Below are positions 10,797 to 21,363 of a stretch of 64,000 nt of DNA, one piece after another (within the stretch, counting starts at the first letter, position 1; the number at the start of each line of letters is the position of its first letter). Origin of the DNA: Benincasa hispida (lineage: Eukaryota; Streptophyta; Magnoliopsida; Cucurbitales; Cucurbitaceae); the NCBI RefSeq assembly GCF_009727055.1, contig NC_052354.1, forward strand, positions 41,833,899 through 41,897,898, read 5' to 3'. The notes under the pieces are model-generated. The model did no database searches, was not told the origin of the DNA, and saw only the letters and a list, made by a program, of their open reading frames with translations. The position numbers were made by a program, and so were the translations under genes.

Positions 10797-11189
10797 CTAT
10801 ACATCGATCAGTGCTCGCCTTGTTGCAAGAAATGGCCGACCCAAGATGATAGGAACCTCAATATCAGCTTCATAGTCTAATATGATAAAGTCAGCAGGGA
10901 AGATGAACTTGTCTACTTGCACAAGTAAATCCTCTATTTTGCCCTCGGGATGCGTTATTGATCTATCGGCCAACTGCAATGTAATCGTTGTGGGTCTTGC
11001 ATTGTCGATATTTAGCTTTTTGAAGATTGACAAGGGCATTAGGTTTATACTCGCTCCTAAATCACAGAGCACATTTCCAACTTCTTTTCCCCCTATCGAA
11101 CACGACAATGTGAAACTCTCGGGATCTTTCATTTTAGTGGGGATGTTGTTTTGAAACAACGCACTGCACTCATATGTTAATGCGACCAT
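10797..11189 (-). pseudogene. Athila-like aspartic protease
   Basis: An open stretch of 130 residues contains VLCDLGASINLMPLSIFKKL, the DLGAS active-site form characteristic of Athila-type proteases (D-[LS]-G). Further on, IILGRPFLATRRALIDV is the conserved C-terminal flap and partner motif (ILGRPFL). The domain itself is uninterrupted and of normal length, but the polyprotein around it is broken, so it is called a pseudogene. It processes Gag-Pol in the particle. Confidence 0.82.
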
Positions 11190-11368
11190 TTCATTTTCCC
11201 CAATCTGTCCTTGAGGAATTTTACATAGCCCGGCATTTGTTCCAATGCTTCTATTAAAGGGATGTTAATATTTAATTGTCGGAGAACATCCAATAACCTC
11301 TGAAATTGTTTGTTGTCATCTTTCTTCCTCAGCATGGACAGGAAAGTTGGAGGATCCCACCATACTTC

Positions 11369-13017
11369 CTATTCAATTGGCTGTTCATTGAGGTCCTGTG
11401 CATGCTGTGTTTTAGAAGCTGGAGGTTGCGGTGATTTTGAATTTAAGTCTTGCTGAAATTCATCCTTTGTAGATGTACTTTCTTCTGAAATGGTAATTCC
11501 TTTATTTGTGGTTGAATGGTCATCGTTGATGGTTAAGTCAATTGGTCTTTTTGCTGAATCTGGTACTAGTGGCACGGGGACTATTGTCTTGCCACTTCTC
11601 AATGTCACTACTTGACATTGCTCTTTACCACGTGGCCCCGATGCTCCCGAGCAGTTAGGTAGCGTACCAGGTGCTTTATTCTTAAGTTCAATTGTAAGCT
11701 GTTCAATCTGTACCTCCAAATTTCTAAATGAGGAAGCTTGCGATTGCTTAATTGCCTCGTTCTTCTCAATATAATGTTTCAATAATGTTTCCAAAGACGA
11801 GGTACTACAAGAGGTGTCAAAAAAGAACGGTTGGTCGTAGGATGGTATACTCTGAAGATTACCTGGGTTGTGATTCTAGTTAATGAAAATCAAAGGATTG
11901 CTTCGATTCCCATGATGACTACTCTGATGATTAATTTGGCTCACTTAGTTATGATTCCCGCCCCAACTGAAAGTTGGGTGATTTCGCAAACCAGGGTTGT
12001 AGGTGTTGCCGAATGATTCGTTGTGAATAGAGTATACGGATTGTTGATTCAACAGGCAGATTTCCACTAAATGTCCCTCTCCACATTGAACGCAATTTAT
12101 TGCGGCCACGTGTGTCAACGCATTGGCTTGCGCTGAACCTGGAGAGAGATGTCCTTGCTGAATAGCCATAGTCTAAAGAAGCGAGGTCATTGTAGTCATC
12201 TGGTCTACCAGGGTTTTCATTGTATCAGCTGGTACAATGGCATCTTCTACTCTTCTTTGCTCTGAACCTCTTTCCTCATACCCGTTATCTAACCACGCAT
12301 CTGTATTTCACGAGATGCGATCCAATATGACCTTTGCTTCCGTATACGTCTTGTCCATTAATCCTCTTATCGTGGAGGCATCAGAAATTATTTGTGTTGA
12401 TCGATCCAAGCCATTATAAAAAGTCTCCATTAGAACGCAATCGGGAATCTCAATGTGCGGACAGTTCTTTACTAATTTCCTGAATCACACCCAGGAGGTG
12501 CTTAAAGTTTCATAACCCATTCTGTTTGAAATTCAACACATCCCTCCGTCTTCTTGCGTTGACGGCAGGAGGGAATAATTTATTCATAAACCTCTCGACC
12601 AATTGATCCCATGCGTTGATTTCATTTGGCTCTAATGACTGAGACCACCTCCTTGCCTCATCCCGCAGTGTATACGGGAAGAGATATAATCTAATTCCTT
12701 CAAGAGTCACACCAGGTATGGAGAATGCGTTGCATATTTCTACGAGACCATTTGAAGCATGACCGGCCTTATCTCTGCCTTATCTTCTCCTTGTAGACCC
12801 CCGAATTGACCTGCATTCTAGATCATTTGAAGCATGACCGGCCTTATCTCAAACCTTGCATTCTCCTCAACCATGGGTCTTGAAATTCCGGGCGAGAAGT
12901 TGTAAAAATTCGGCGCCGCATAGTTTCTCATAGGGATGTTGCGGTCGGCAGCAAGAAGTCTTATGTTGGCCAAATTACCCCTTGATTCCCATTGGGCCCC
13001 TCATTATTATTAGCCAT
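11369..13017 (-). pseudogene. Athila-like gag
   Basis: It starts at an ATG at 13017 (MANNNEGPNG...), about 190 bp downstream of the PBS in element orientation, and breaks by stop or frameshift within 20 codons. Later pieces show IPMRNYAAP-like sequence, the capsid core (LYLFPYTLRDEARRW and WDQLVERFMNKLFPP, 12710-12510), a CCHC knuckle CVQCGEGHLVEIC (12169-11945), and a hydrophilic C-terminal piece (11794-11369). A 27-bp segment (12749-12775) is duplicated 75 bp away (12824-12850), which removed part of the expected core. Gag would form the particle and bind element RNA. Confidence 0.8.
12749..12850. repeat. local 75-bp-offset duplication inside gag
   Basis: CATTTGAAGCATGACCGGCC and the following TTATCTC occur at 12749-12775 and again at 12824-12850. 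The copy replaces expected gag sequence, so it looks like a replication or template-switch duplication. Confidence 0.75.
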
Positions 13018-13210
13018 GTTTCTTCTCTGCCTAATTCGGTTCTTATGTGCTCTTGTGCGAAAAATATACTTGATCTCTAGGTCAATTTAGAATTTCTGGA
13101 TCAATTCAAGTACACATAAACCATCAGACTGCTCTTCGCGATAAACAACCAGTACAAAGAGATCTGTCCAGCAAAATACCAGAAAAAGTACTCAACACTA
13201 ACTGTTACCA

Positions 13211-13229
13211 ATCCCCGGCAATGGCGCCA
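13211..13229 (-). other. primer binding site (Asp tRNA)
   Basis: The minus strand reads TGGCGCCATTGCCGGGGAT, one base from the TGGCGCCGTTGCCGGGGAT I know as the Asp-tRNA PBS of Athila/Tat elements. It lies 6 bp inside the LTR boundary at 13236. Confidence 0.88.
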
Positions 13230-13235
13230 TAAACT

Positions 13236-15100
13236 TGATGACATAAAAATTTAATCTCTTTATCTACTCTAACGCATGGCTTGTGGATGAAATGAATGAT
13301 GTGTTAAATATGCGCTCAAGAACTTTGCGATAAAGAGAATTTTTATGTGATACTACATCTAAATATATGCGTTGATTGTTATATGCTTGTAGTATGCAAT
13401 GGAGTAGTGCGTGTCACAAGTTTCCTTCCGCTGAAACCAAGTATAATTCCAACGCAAGTTTCTCAAAATAATCCGAAGTCGAACACAAGGATTGTTTTCG
13501 TTAATGCGCTACTATTGTGATACATGTGACCGATTTTTAACAATGAATAAAGAATGGTGATTTATACAGAAATGTAAATTGCAATGAAAGTAAAATTGCG
13601 TTAATAAAATAAATCTTAAACTAATATGATACAGGATCCAAGATAATGATACACGATATTGAGGTCGAGAACTGACTGTGAAGTTGTACAAAGATTTGAT
13701 GTATGCGATGGCAAGTCTTTATGAATGAAACAGAAAGAGGAAGAGTAAATAGTAAAAACATCGCAAGTTTGTCAATTACGTTAAAGATGTAACTAAGGTT
13801 CTGCTTTCCCTTGGCGTACACCTCTCAATGGTTGGTTGCATTCCCATATCTCTATGGTGAAACAGGGATGAACGTGATGAACGTAAGGTTGTTTTCATCT
13901 CTGGAAATACTTCTTGCTTTAGTTTTCTTCCAACCTTTTCTCGATAGGCGGAATAACATCTTCACTTCTGCTCTCACAGGTGAAGATGCCGTCGAGCATG
14001 CTTTAGCTAAACTTAATTATTTCCTTAACACCCATTAACTTACTCACTTAATTCTTGCCATTTACCCAGGGGATTAAGAACACATCATAGAGAAAATGGA
14101 TTATGGATGTACGGAAAGAGACAGAGAAATGACAATGGAAATTATCATAACATTTAATTCTAAGATTAAGTGTTTGATGCATGTTGTGAATGAAAGAGTA
14201 AAGAAGATGAATACAAATGATGAAATAGAGATTAGAAACGAATATAGAAAGAGTGTCAATGTCTTGACACAGATCCTGAACGGAGGTTGTGCTTGCCCGC
14301 ATGTGGAAGTAATGGAGAGGAAAGCTTCCCTCTCAAGCTTGCTTTCCCGGTAGAATTGACCTTCACACAGAGCTTCAACTACGGGGATCGAAATAATTCT
14401 CTACTCGGATACTCACCTCTCGGTCTTGTCTCGTGGTTCTCCCGAATCTACTGGACAGTCGCTTCAGACCAGTCTCTCTCTCAGAATCAGTATATGCACG
14501 TCTCTATGTATTCACGTATATCTTTCAGTGAATTTGCAGAAGCTATTTATAGGCGAAGCTTGGCTCTTTGACTTTGTGGTCGCCACTGTATGGTTATGGT
14601 AGTTTCTGAAATGGCAGAGTGAATATTCCTTTTGTTATGCAATCAATCCTTCAGAAATGCACAACTGAAAGCGGTACATTTGTTAGAATTTTTGGCAAAT
14701 GCGTTTCTCTTTACATCTTCGATCTATTGCCGCATGCGGTGTTATTTTTTATTACCGCATCGGTTGAAATTGTGTTGATCACTAGAGCTCTTGATTGATT
14801 GTCGCGTGCGCCGTGATTGCATTGATCATCTCTTTGTACTCGATTGATCGGCGCAATGCGACAAGATGCATTGTTTATTTTATATTTGAGCCATGAACGC
14901 ATGCGGTGACTGATTTCCTGCAAACAAAAACTGAAACATTCTATTCTATCATCGTAATGGAATTAGTGGGTGCATTGACGACATTTTCTAATTTTTGCAT
15001 TTCTTAGCCAATTTCTATACTATCGATGCAACTTTCCTTTCTTTTAGCCGCAATATCTAAATAAAACAGTATAAATAACTTGTATTTCTACAAGTTATCA
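13236..15100 (-). repeat. complete 5' LTR of Athila-like element, 1865 bp
   Basis: On the minus strand it begins TGATAACTTGTAGAAATACA at 15100 and ends ATTTTTATGTCATCA at 13236, next to the PBS. The half at 14118-15100 matches the truncated 3' LTR. The ORFs at 13811, 14096 and 14287 are chance frames. Confidence 0.85.
15074..15099 (-). other. LTR-terminal hairpin, GAAA loop (Athila 5' LTR)
   Basis: Starting at the second base of the LTR: arm GATAACTTGTA, loop GAAA, arm TACAAGTTATT, giving ten Watson-Crick pairs plus a G.T closing pair. The same structure starts the LTRs at 17715 and 44275. Confidence 0.8.
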
Positions 15101-16300
15101 CTTGTCGAGGCTCTTAACGGGTTATATGTCTCTCCTAGCTTCTCTTGGCCTGAAAGGACATAATTCCCGATTAAATTCCTTAGAATTCTCATCAAAATGC
15201 TTCAAATAGTTTGCTTACTAATAAAACTTTCATCAACAAAATCAACATTACTAGCGAGATGATCATCATGAGCGAGATCCTCATGAGCGTGATCACTCAT
15301 TTCCCTAGCAAAACTTCATCACAGCGAGATTTACCACTTTCTAGCGAGATTTTCCAATTTCCAGCGAGATTTGCCACTTTCTAGCGAGATTTTCCACTTT
15401 CCAACGAGATTCTCTTCTTGAGCGAGATTCAACACAAAACTAGCGAGATTTTTACCCTTAACGAGATCCACATCTTCCTTATCTTGCTCTCCCTTTCGCT
15501 CTCTTCCTTATCTTGCTCTCCTACTCGCTCACGCTCTCGCTCTCTCTCTCTCGCTCACTATGGTGAGCTGCTTGCTTAATCTTCCCAAGCAGTTGCCTGT
15601 TTATGCACCAATTTCTTGTTTCAACTTCATAAATTCATAACTTAAAATCCAGGATTCTTTTCAAGAAACGTCCTTCTACAAACTTGTTTAGAATTGAGTC
15701 AAATTTTTTACCTTAAAAGCTCAGCCAAAAATTCCTTTTTGTTTGGCCTAGAGTTTCCAATCTTCACCTCTTGCCTTGCTTAATCTGAGAATCCGCCGCT
15801 TCTGCACATTCTTCACTTTTTGTTCTTCTCCCTATGAGATCTTTCTCTGGCAAAACAACCTCAAACACTAGATTCTCTCAGCTTTCAAATGGCATCGATC
15901 TCACTTAATTTGCTTGAGTCATTTGCCAAAACCGAATTTCTAAAGTTCCTCTTCCTTTTATACTTCCTGCCGCCTCCGATGTTCAAAGGTCATACCACCA
16001 CCTCATCATGCACTTAGTTCTTCCAGCCAAACTCAGCTACTTCATCTTTAGTCCTTTCTTTCTTCTTCTTTCATTTTTTCCTTCATTTGTAATTTCCCTG
16101 TAACTACATCGTAAATTTTCCACTTATCAAATAATTAATATAACATCCTCAACTAAACATACTTATATAGGAAACGTAGAATTTGAGGTTTATAGAAAAT
16201 ATGCAAGAAAATAAAATGGTGAAGAATTAAAGATAGATTAGCTGAAGAAATGAGGCAGAACAGCTCTGTGGAGGCTAGAGAAGTGTGAAAATCGGAGTAT
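15101..16300 (-). repeat. remaining part of the host gypsy LTR
   Basis: After the Athila LTR the minus strand shows a TATA-like GTATAAAAGG near 15955 and, downstream of it, AGTTTGTAGAAGGACGTTTC near 15680, matching the solo LTR at 2968-2990 (GTTTGTAGAAGGA). It is therefore probably the U3/R side of the LTR interrupted at 5588. The right boundary was not found. Confidence 0.5.
15253..15470 (+). repeat. 20-bp minisatellite AGCGAGATTTNCCACTTTCT
   Basis: AGCGAGAT or close variants start at 15253, 15271, 15323, 15343, 15363, 15383, 15403, 15421 and 15442. The middle five are spaced exactly 20 bp. It is followed by a CT-rich stretch to about 15560. Confidence 0.8.
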
Positions 16301-16574
16301 ATTTTGACCTAAAAAGTCGTGTCCTATATATAAAACTTTTTTGAGTGCAGCTGTGCTCTTATGAAGCATCTAGCCAGAGCACAAGGGTGGTACGTGAGAG
16401 CAACACTCATTCAAACACGTATGTGCGGAAGGCTTTCCTTTCGTCAAAGTTCGAGGCATCGCGGTGCTCTCCTGCAGTGCATCGACGCTCCATGCGATGG
16501 GGCATTCTGTCTTTGTGCACCACACAGGGTGCCTAGAAAGCGTAGCGGCACTCTGCTGATCATGCGATACCGCC
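16301..16574. other. unassigned GC-richer spacer
   Basis: Short overlapping frames on both strands (16345-16618) lack recognisable features. I see no gene. It may be the outer end of the gypsy LTR or of another insertion. Confidence 0.3.
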
Positions 16575-17557
16575 TGTGATGAAATGAACATGCATACAGC
16601 GGAAGCAATGAGAATCAATAAACACTCTAATTATATTTAATTTGAGTTTCAAAGCATGCATGAAAACAGATTTTTAGAGAAAGGGTTTTAAGAACACAAT
16701 ACTTTTGATGAACTTCTTCAATCCTTTCACTCCACAAATTTGAGTTGCAAATCAACAGTGGACCATCGAGAGATATTCTCTACTATTCTCTAACTTGGAT
16801 TGAGTGGTAGAAACTCAAATTAAGGTCAATTAGGTGAAGGGAAGAAGAGGGTTTGAGAGAGAAAGTGATAATTTAATAAATTCCAGCTGCATCATCCTCT
16901 TCAATTCCAAAATTGAAGTATTTATGTAGCTAATATATGCAAGCACTAAGATATAATGTTCATTGATCAATTAGCCTTTTGCTAATGAGCTAGGTGTTGA
17001 TTAGTAGATAAATCCAACAAAAGTTAGATTATTCCACTAATCCTATTTTCTTTTCCCATTTTCAATTTTCTTTAATTTTCACCAAAAATTAAATTTAATA
17101 AAAAATTCAAATCTTAATTTGAATTTTACAAAATTGAAAATGTTTTATTTAAATAACTAATTAAATAAATTTAATTAATTAATTAAATAATAATTTAATA
17201 TCAAATATTAAATTAATTAAACACATTTTATACATGAATCCCATTCGTACTAATCAATATTTAAATCATCATTTAAATATTTTATTCTCTCTAATTATGT
17301 TTAATTTCGATAAACTAAACGTTAATTACATCAAACATAATTATCCAAACCCTACATACCTATTTAGATTATCACTTAAGGCATGATCCACTTGTATATC
17401 TCATATACATGCTTAAGTTTACATACAATAACCATGGAGCTTTGTTTATTGGATATGAGTAAATGCCAAAATGAAATAACTCTTACTTTATTTACAAACA
17501 TTGTGTATAAATTACAAACAACAAGACTCCGAGAGAATTAGAACACTAATCCCAACA
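16575..17557 (-). repeat. 3' LTR of copia element (internally deleted family A relative)
   Basis: On the minus strand it starts TGTTGGGATTAG at 17557, right after AAAAGTGGGAGAT. The first ~230 bp parallel the family A LTR start (shared AACTTAAGCATGTATATGAG-type and GTGGATCATGCCTTAAGTGA sequences). The conserved middle module is missing. The left end is approximate and resembles 56150-56300. Confidence 0.6.
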
Positions 17558-17570
17558 ATCTCCCACTTTT
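17558..17570 (-). other. copia polypurine tract
   Basis: The minus strand reads AAAAGTGGGAGAT immediately before LTR start TGTTGG. This is the classic plant copia polypurine tract and sets orientation. Confidence 0.75.
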
Positions 17571-17714
17571 CCTAATGCCTCGGGAGACTAATGTACAATA
17601 CAAGATAAATACATGTACAATATATAATAAACTAGGGCATACCCCAGTATCATCTCTCACTTGCCCTAGACAAGATGCTGCATGTCCCACAGACCCAAAC
17701 TCTGCAGGTGACCC
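17571..17714 (-). pseudogene. copia pol C-terminal tail
   Basis: Next to the solo LTR the minus strand reads GHLQSLGLWDM, the usual end of a copia RNase H after ...TAKVFEG, whose upstream part ends at 19746. The frame then breaks by stops. It is short but it fixes the insertion point of the solo LTR within pol. Confidence 0.65.
17710..17714. repeat. target site duplication GACCC, left copy
   Basis: GACCC precedes TGATGACATG at 17715 and recurs at 19746-19750 after ...TACATCATCA. Removing the insert rejoins copia pol. Confidence 0.88.
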
Positions 17715-17715
17715 T

Positions 17716-17741
17716 GATGACATGCAGAAATGTATGTCATC
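17716..17741 (+). other. LTR-terminal hairpin, GAAA loop (solo LTR)
   Basis: Arm GATGACATGCA, loop GAAA, arm TGTATGTCATC: ten Watson-Crick pairs and one G.T. It starts at base 2 of the LTR, as in the Athila LTR at 15100. Confidence 0.82.
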
Positions 17742-18290
17742 TTAGGGCTTTTATTTACAATTATGAGGGCTGTTAAGTAGAATATGTGGCAATTATGTTA
17801 GGAATTCATGAGAAAATGAGTTTGTGTCATTCAGCATTAAGAATCTCGACTAACCCACTATTATGCATTATTATGCGTTCAATTGTCTATTTTTGTAGCT
17901 AAAGCAGGAACTGGACGCAAATGCGGAAGCCAGGCTACCGCATGCGGAGAAATTCTCCATCACAAATGCGAATGCATAGATGTTGCGGTAATCAACTGCA
18001 TGCGCCCATCGCATAGAAGTTGCGATCGTCAAGTGACTGCAGTCATCGTGTAGAAGTTGTGGTAATCAAGCGAATGCGGTCATTTCAAGAATGCGGCTAC
18101 ACGATAAAGCATAATAGTGGAATCACCGCAAGGTTGGTGGAATGGAAGCATCAACGCATATCTTGGGAAAACCAAAAGATGATATTGACATTTCATCTAC
18201 CACGCCGTTAGCAGTAGAGATTCAGAAAAGGACTAACGCAGCGGAAATGTCAGATCAGAGCAGTCCATTAATGTTGTTAACGATCCAGCT

Positions 18291-18300
18291 CTATAAATAG
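18291..18300 (+). promoter_or_regulatory. LTR TATA box
   Basis: CTATAAATAG in the plus-strand orientation of the solo LTR, 577 bp from its start. Probable U3 promoter. Confidence 0.6.
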
Positions 18301-19745
18301 AAGTCGATGAGCAGAATTTTAGATCATCCAGGGTTTTTCGCCTGAGGCTCGCCTTAGGCCGGATCCCTGTGATCCAAACTAACACGTAAGAAAGAAGCTT
18401 GAGAGTTATTCATCTCCTTCATCCATTTCGAGTGACGACTGGAGCTTTCGCCGGAGTTAGATCTCGAGAGACTCAGCTTCACCGCCTATCCATGGCACCA
18501 CCAGCAGCCTTGACACACATCTACTGGAAGCAAGTCATTGCTTCTAGCTAGTCATTTCATTTTCTCTTCTTTTCTTATATTGTATTGTACTACATTTTTG
18601 GATTAAGAAATTAATACATTGTGTGTTCAATGCATTCTATGTTTCCTTCGATTCCTTCTCTATCTTTCTTTACTCAGCATCCTTAACTTTCATTGCATCA
18701 CTTAGTGAGATTGCTAAAGTATAGCATACTTAGTCATGTGGATTAGAGATATGAAGCATGTAGCAAATCACAGAAAGATGTGCGTTGCGTGAGTGTATGA
18801 GAAAACCTTATTTGCTTAATGTGAAGTTGTAGCTATGCTTGTCTATAGGCGGACGCAATGCTTGTCTATGAGTAAAATCAGCAACAACTAACTGCCTGGG
18901 AGCGTAAGTGGTTGGTCGCATCAAGCAACGTAAGCTATTGTTCACTAGAGATAGGAATAATCTTGCGTCAACCAGTATTTTGCGGTTACCTTGTCTTATA
19001 TATGCGTCCATCACACCTTTAGAGCTACTCGAGAGAGAGTCTAAAGAAAGAACCTAAGACTTGAGAGAGCTAGGTTAGAATCGATGCTCGAAAGAGCTAG
19101 ATTAGGTTTGCATAAGCAAGAATGGAGACTTAGGAATAAGCTCTGTTTGCTATTACACAGCGTATGCACCCTACGGAGAGGACAATGGCTGTGTCCAAGA
19201 AGTAGGATACGGTGGCGGTATGCAATCATCTCGACCCTTTTGCATACACATCGCATACATCCTAGAAATAGGCTCAAGTGTGTGTAGCATGATTGCATAG
19301 CTTGCATTGGCTGAGGTTGCTCTTGTTGTCACTTCTTAAGGGTTGCAATGAAGACATCTCTACGTTTTATCTATTTTTCCATCCATTTACTTCACTTCAA
19401 CAGTTGTCATGTCTCTACCTCCCATTCATACTTCTCAGTACGTTGTGTGTTAGTTAGGAGTAGGAGTAGGAGTAGGTAGTAGCTTAAAACCCCCCATCAT
19501 TCTTTTATTCAACCACCGCATACATCTAGCTACAAGTCCCTGAATTCGACCTCGTATCACCCGAGAAACTTGCGTTCGCGTTACTACTTAGCGTGAGTGC
19601 AAGAAAACTTGTGACGGGAACGCATGGTCATCTCATACATTCGTTAACGCATAGTTCACTCCAACGCATGACCACCGACGCATGATAATCAACGCATACC
19701 TTAAGACATGCATCACATATTACAAAAACTTAATTTACATCATCA

Positions 19746-19750
19746 GACCC
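19746..19750. repeat. target site duplication GACCC, right copy
   Basis: Pairs with 17710-17714. Confidence 0.88.
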
Positions 19751-21240
19751 TTGAACACTTTAGCCGTGAGAGCCTTTGTAGAGGGAACAACAACATTGTG
19801 CTCAGACGCGATCTTCGTGACTATCACATCACCGCAATGTACAATCTCCCTGATCAAGTTGTATTTTCGCTCTATATACGTGCCCCGACGATGACTCCGA
19901 GGTGCTTTCAAATTTTCTACAGCCCCACTGTTATAACAATAGAAAGTGATAGGCAAATCCATATTTGGAACAACTTCTAAATCTGTAAGGAATTTCCTTA
20001 GCCAAACAACCTTCTTAGCTGTTTCAAAAGCTGCTACGTATTCGATTTCCATAGTGGAGTCCACGATGCATCCTTGCTTGAAGTTTTTCTACACTATAGC
20101 CCTCCATTTAGAGTGAACGCTAACCCCGATGTCGATTTACGAGAATCTTTATCGGTCTAAAAGTCAGAGTTTGTGTATCATGTAAGGATTAAATCCTTAT
20201 CTCCATACACGAGCATGTGGTCCCTCGTTCTCTGAAGATACTTGAGGATCGTCTTTGTCGCCGTCCAGTGATCAAATCCATTCGACTGATAGCTACTGAT
20301 AATCCCTACTGCATAGCAAATGTCGGGTCTGGTACATATCATTGCATACATCAAGCTTCCTATAGCTAAAGCATAGGGAATCTGTCTCATCTTCTCAACC
20401 TCTTGAGGTGTCCCTTAGACAAAACGATTCCATACCTGAAAGGTAATAAACCCCTCTTAGAATCCTGCATCTTGTACTTGATCAACATTTGATCGATGTA
20501 CAATGCTTGAGATAAGGTTAACCTCTTGTTCTTATGATCCCGAATGATCTGGATTCCTAGAACGTATTGTGTCTCACCCAAATCTTTCATTTGGAACTGC
20601 GCAGCTAGCCACTTTTTAATGTCAGTCAGATACCCTACATCATTCCCAATCAGTAGGATATCATCCACATACAGTACTAGGAAAGCTACTGAGCTATTCA
20701 TGATCTTTTTGTAAACACAAGGCTTATCAACGTTCTGATCAAAGCCAAACGACTTGACCGTAGTGTCAAATCTAATGTTCCATGATCTAGACGCTTGTTT
20801 CAACCCATAAATGGACCTATTAAGCTTGCAAACTCTTTGCTCTTGATTTGAAACTATGAACCCCTCTTGTTGAGTCATATAGATGGTCTCCTCAAGATTA
20901 CCATTAAGAAAGGCAGTCTTGACGTCCATTTACCATATCTCATAATCATAAAATATGGCTATGGACAAGAGTATTCTAATAGACTTGAGCATGACAACAG
21001 GTGGGAAAGTTTCCTCATAGTCAACTCCCTCAATCTGGGTATAATCCTTTGCCACGAGTTGAACATTAAAGGTTTGCACATTTCCATCTACGCCTCTCTT
21101 TCGTTTATAGATCCACTTACACCCAATAGGTCTTACCCCATCAGGCGAATCCATAAGCTCCCAGATGTTATTGAAGTACATAGACTCCATTTCTTGGTTC
21201 ATGGCTTTAATCCATTCATCTTTGTCAACATCCTCCATTG
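19746..21240 (-). pseudogene. copia reverse transcriptase and RNase H
   Basis: The minus strand carries the RT start (21238-20930: WIKAMNQEMESM, RPIGCKWIYKRKRG), then 20929-20387 with MDVKTAFLNGNLEE (first catalytic Asp), IYGLKQASRSW, and the active site LYVDDILLIGND, then CTRPDICYAVG (20390-20178). The RNase H end (20064-19746) has EIEYVAAFETAKKVVWLRKF, VIVTKIASEHNVVVPSTKAL and TAKVFKG. RT plus RNase H make and process the cDNA. Frames change at 20930, 20387 and 20100-20178. Key RT Asp residues are intact. RNase H runs into the solo LTR at 19745. Confidence 0.85.
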
Positions 21241-21363
21241 TTTCTTAAAAGACAATGGATCCTCGACCCCATTATTAGAAATGACATTCTGGGCTTCAGT
21301 AAAACCTATGTAGCGATCTAGTGGGTTCATAACCCTCCCACTATGTCGAAGCAGTCTCAAATC

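Larger units (their letters stand above)
5589..15100 (-). mobile_element. Athila-like Ty3/gypsy retrotransposon, decayed
   Basis: Minus-strand order: 5' LTR (13236-15100), Asp-tRNA PBS (13211-13229), gag, protease, RT, RNase H, integrase (ending 7585), ~1 kb of non-coding DNA, polypurine tract, truncated 3' LTR (5589-6574). The gag motifs, DLGAS protease and YMDDFSIFG RT fit the Athila group. No env-like third ORF lies between integrase and the 3' LTR. Stops and frameshifts occur in every domain. It lies inside the LTR of the older chromovirus-like element. The left LTR lacks its outer ~880 bp, so no target duplication can be shown. Confidence 0.85.
17715..19745 (+). mobile_element. solo LTR, 2031 bp, Athila-like
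   Basis: Starts TGATGACATG and ends TACATCATCA (TGATGA/TCATCA inverted ends), flanked by GACCC on both sides. The terminal ATCATCA resembles the GTCATCA end of the Athila LTR, the GCG-rich ATGCGG/ACGCAT vocabulary is shared, and the LTR start carries the same hairpin type. It has no coding capacity; the ORFs at 18020, 18808, 19041 and 19084 are chance frames. It is probably a recombination remnant of an Athila-like element inserted in plus orientation. Confidence 0.85.
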
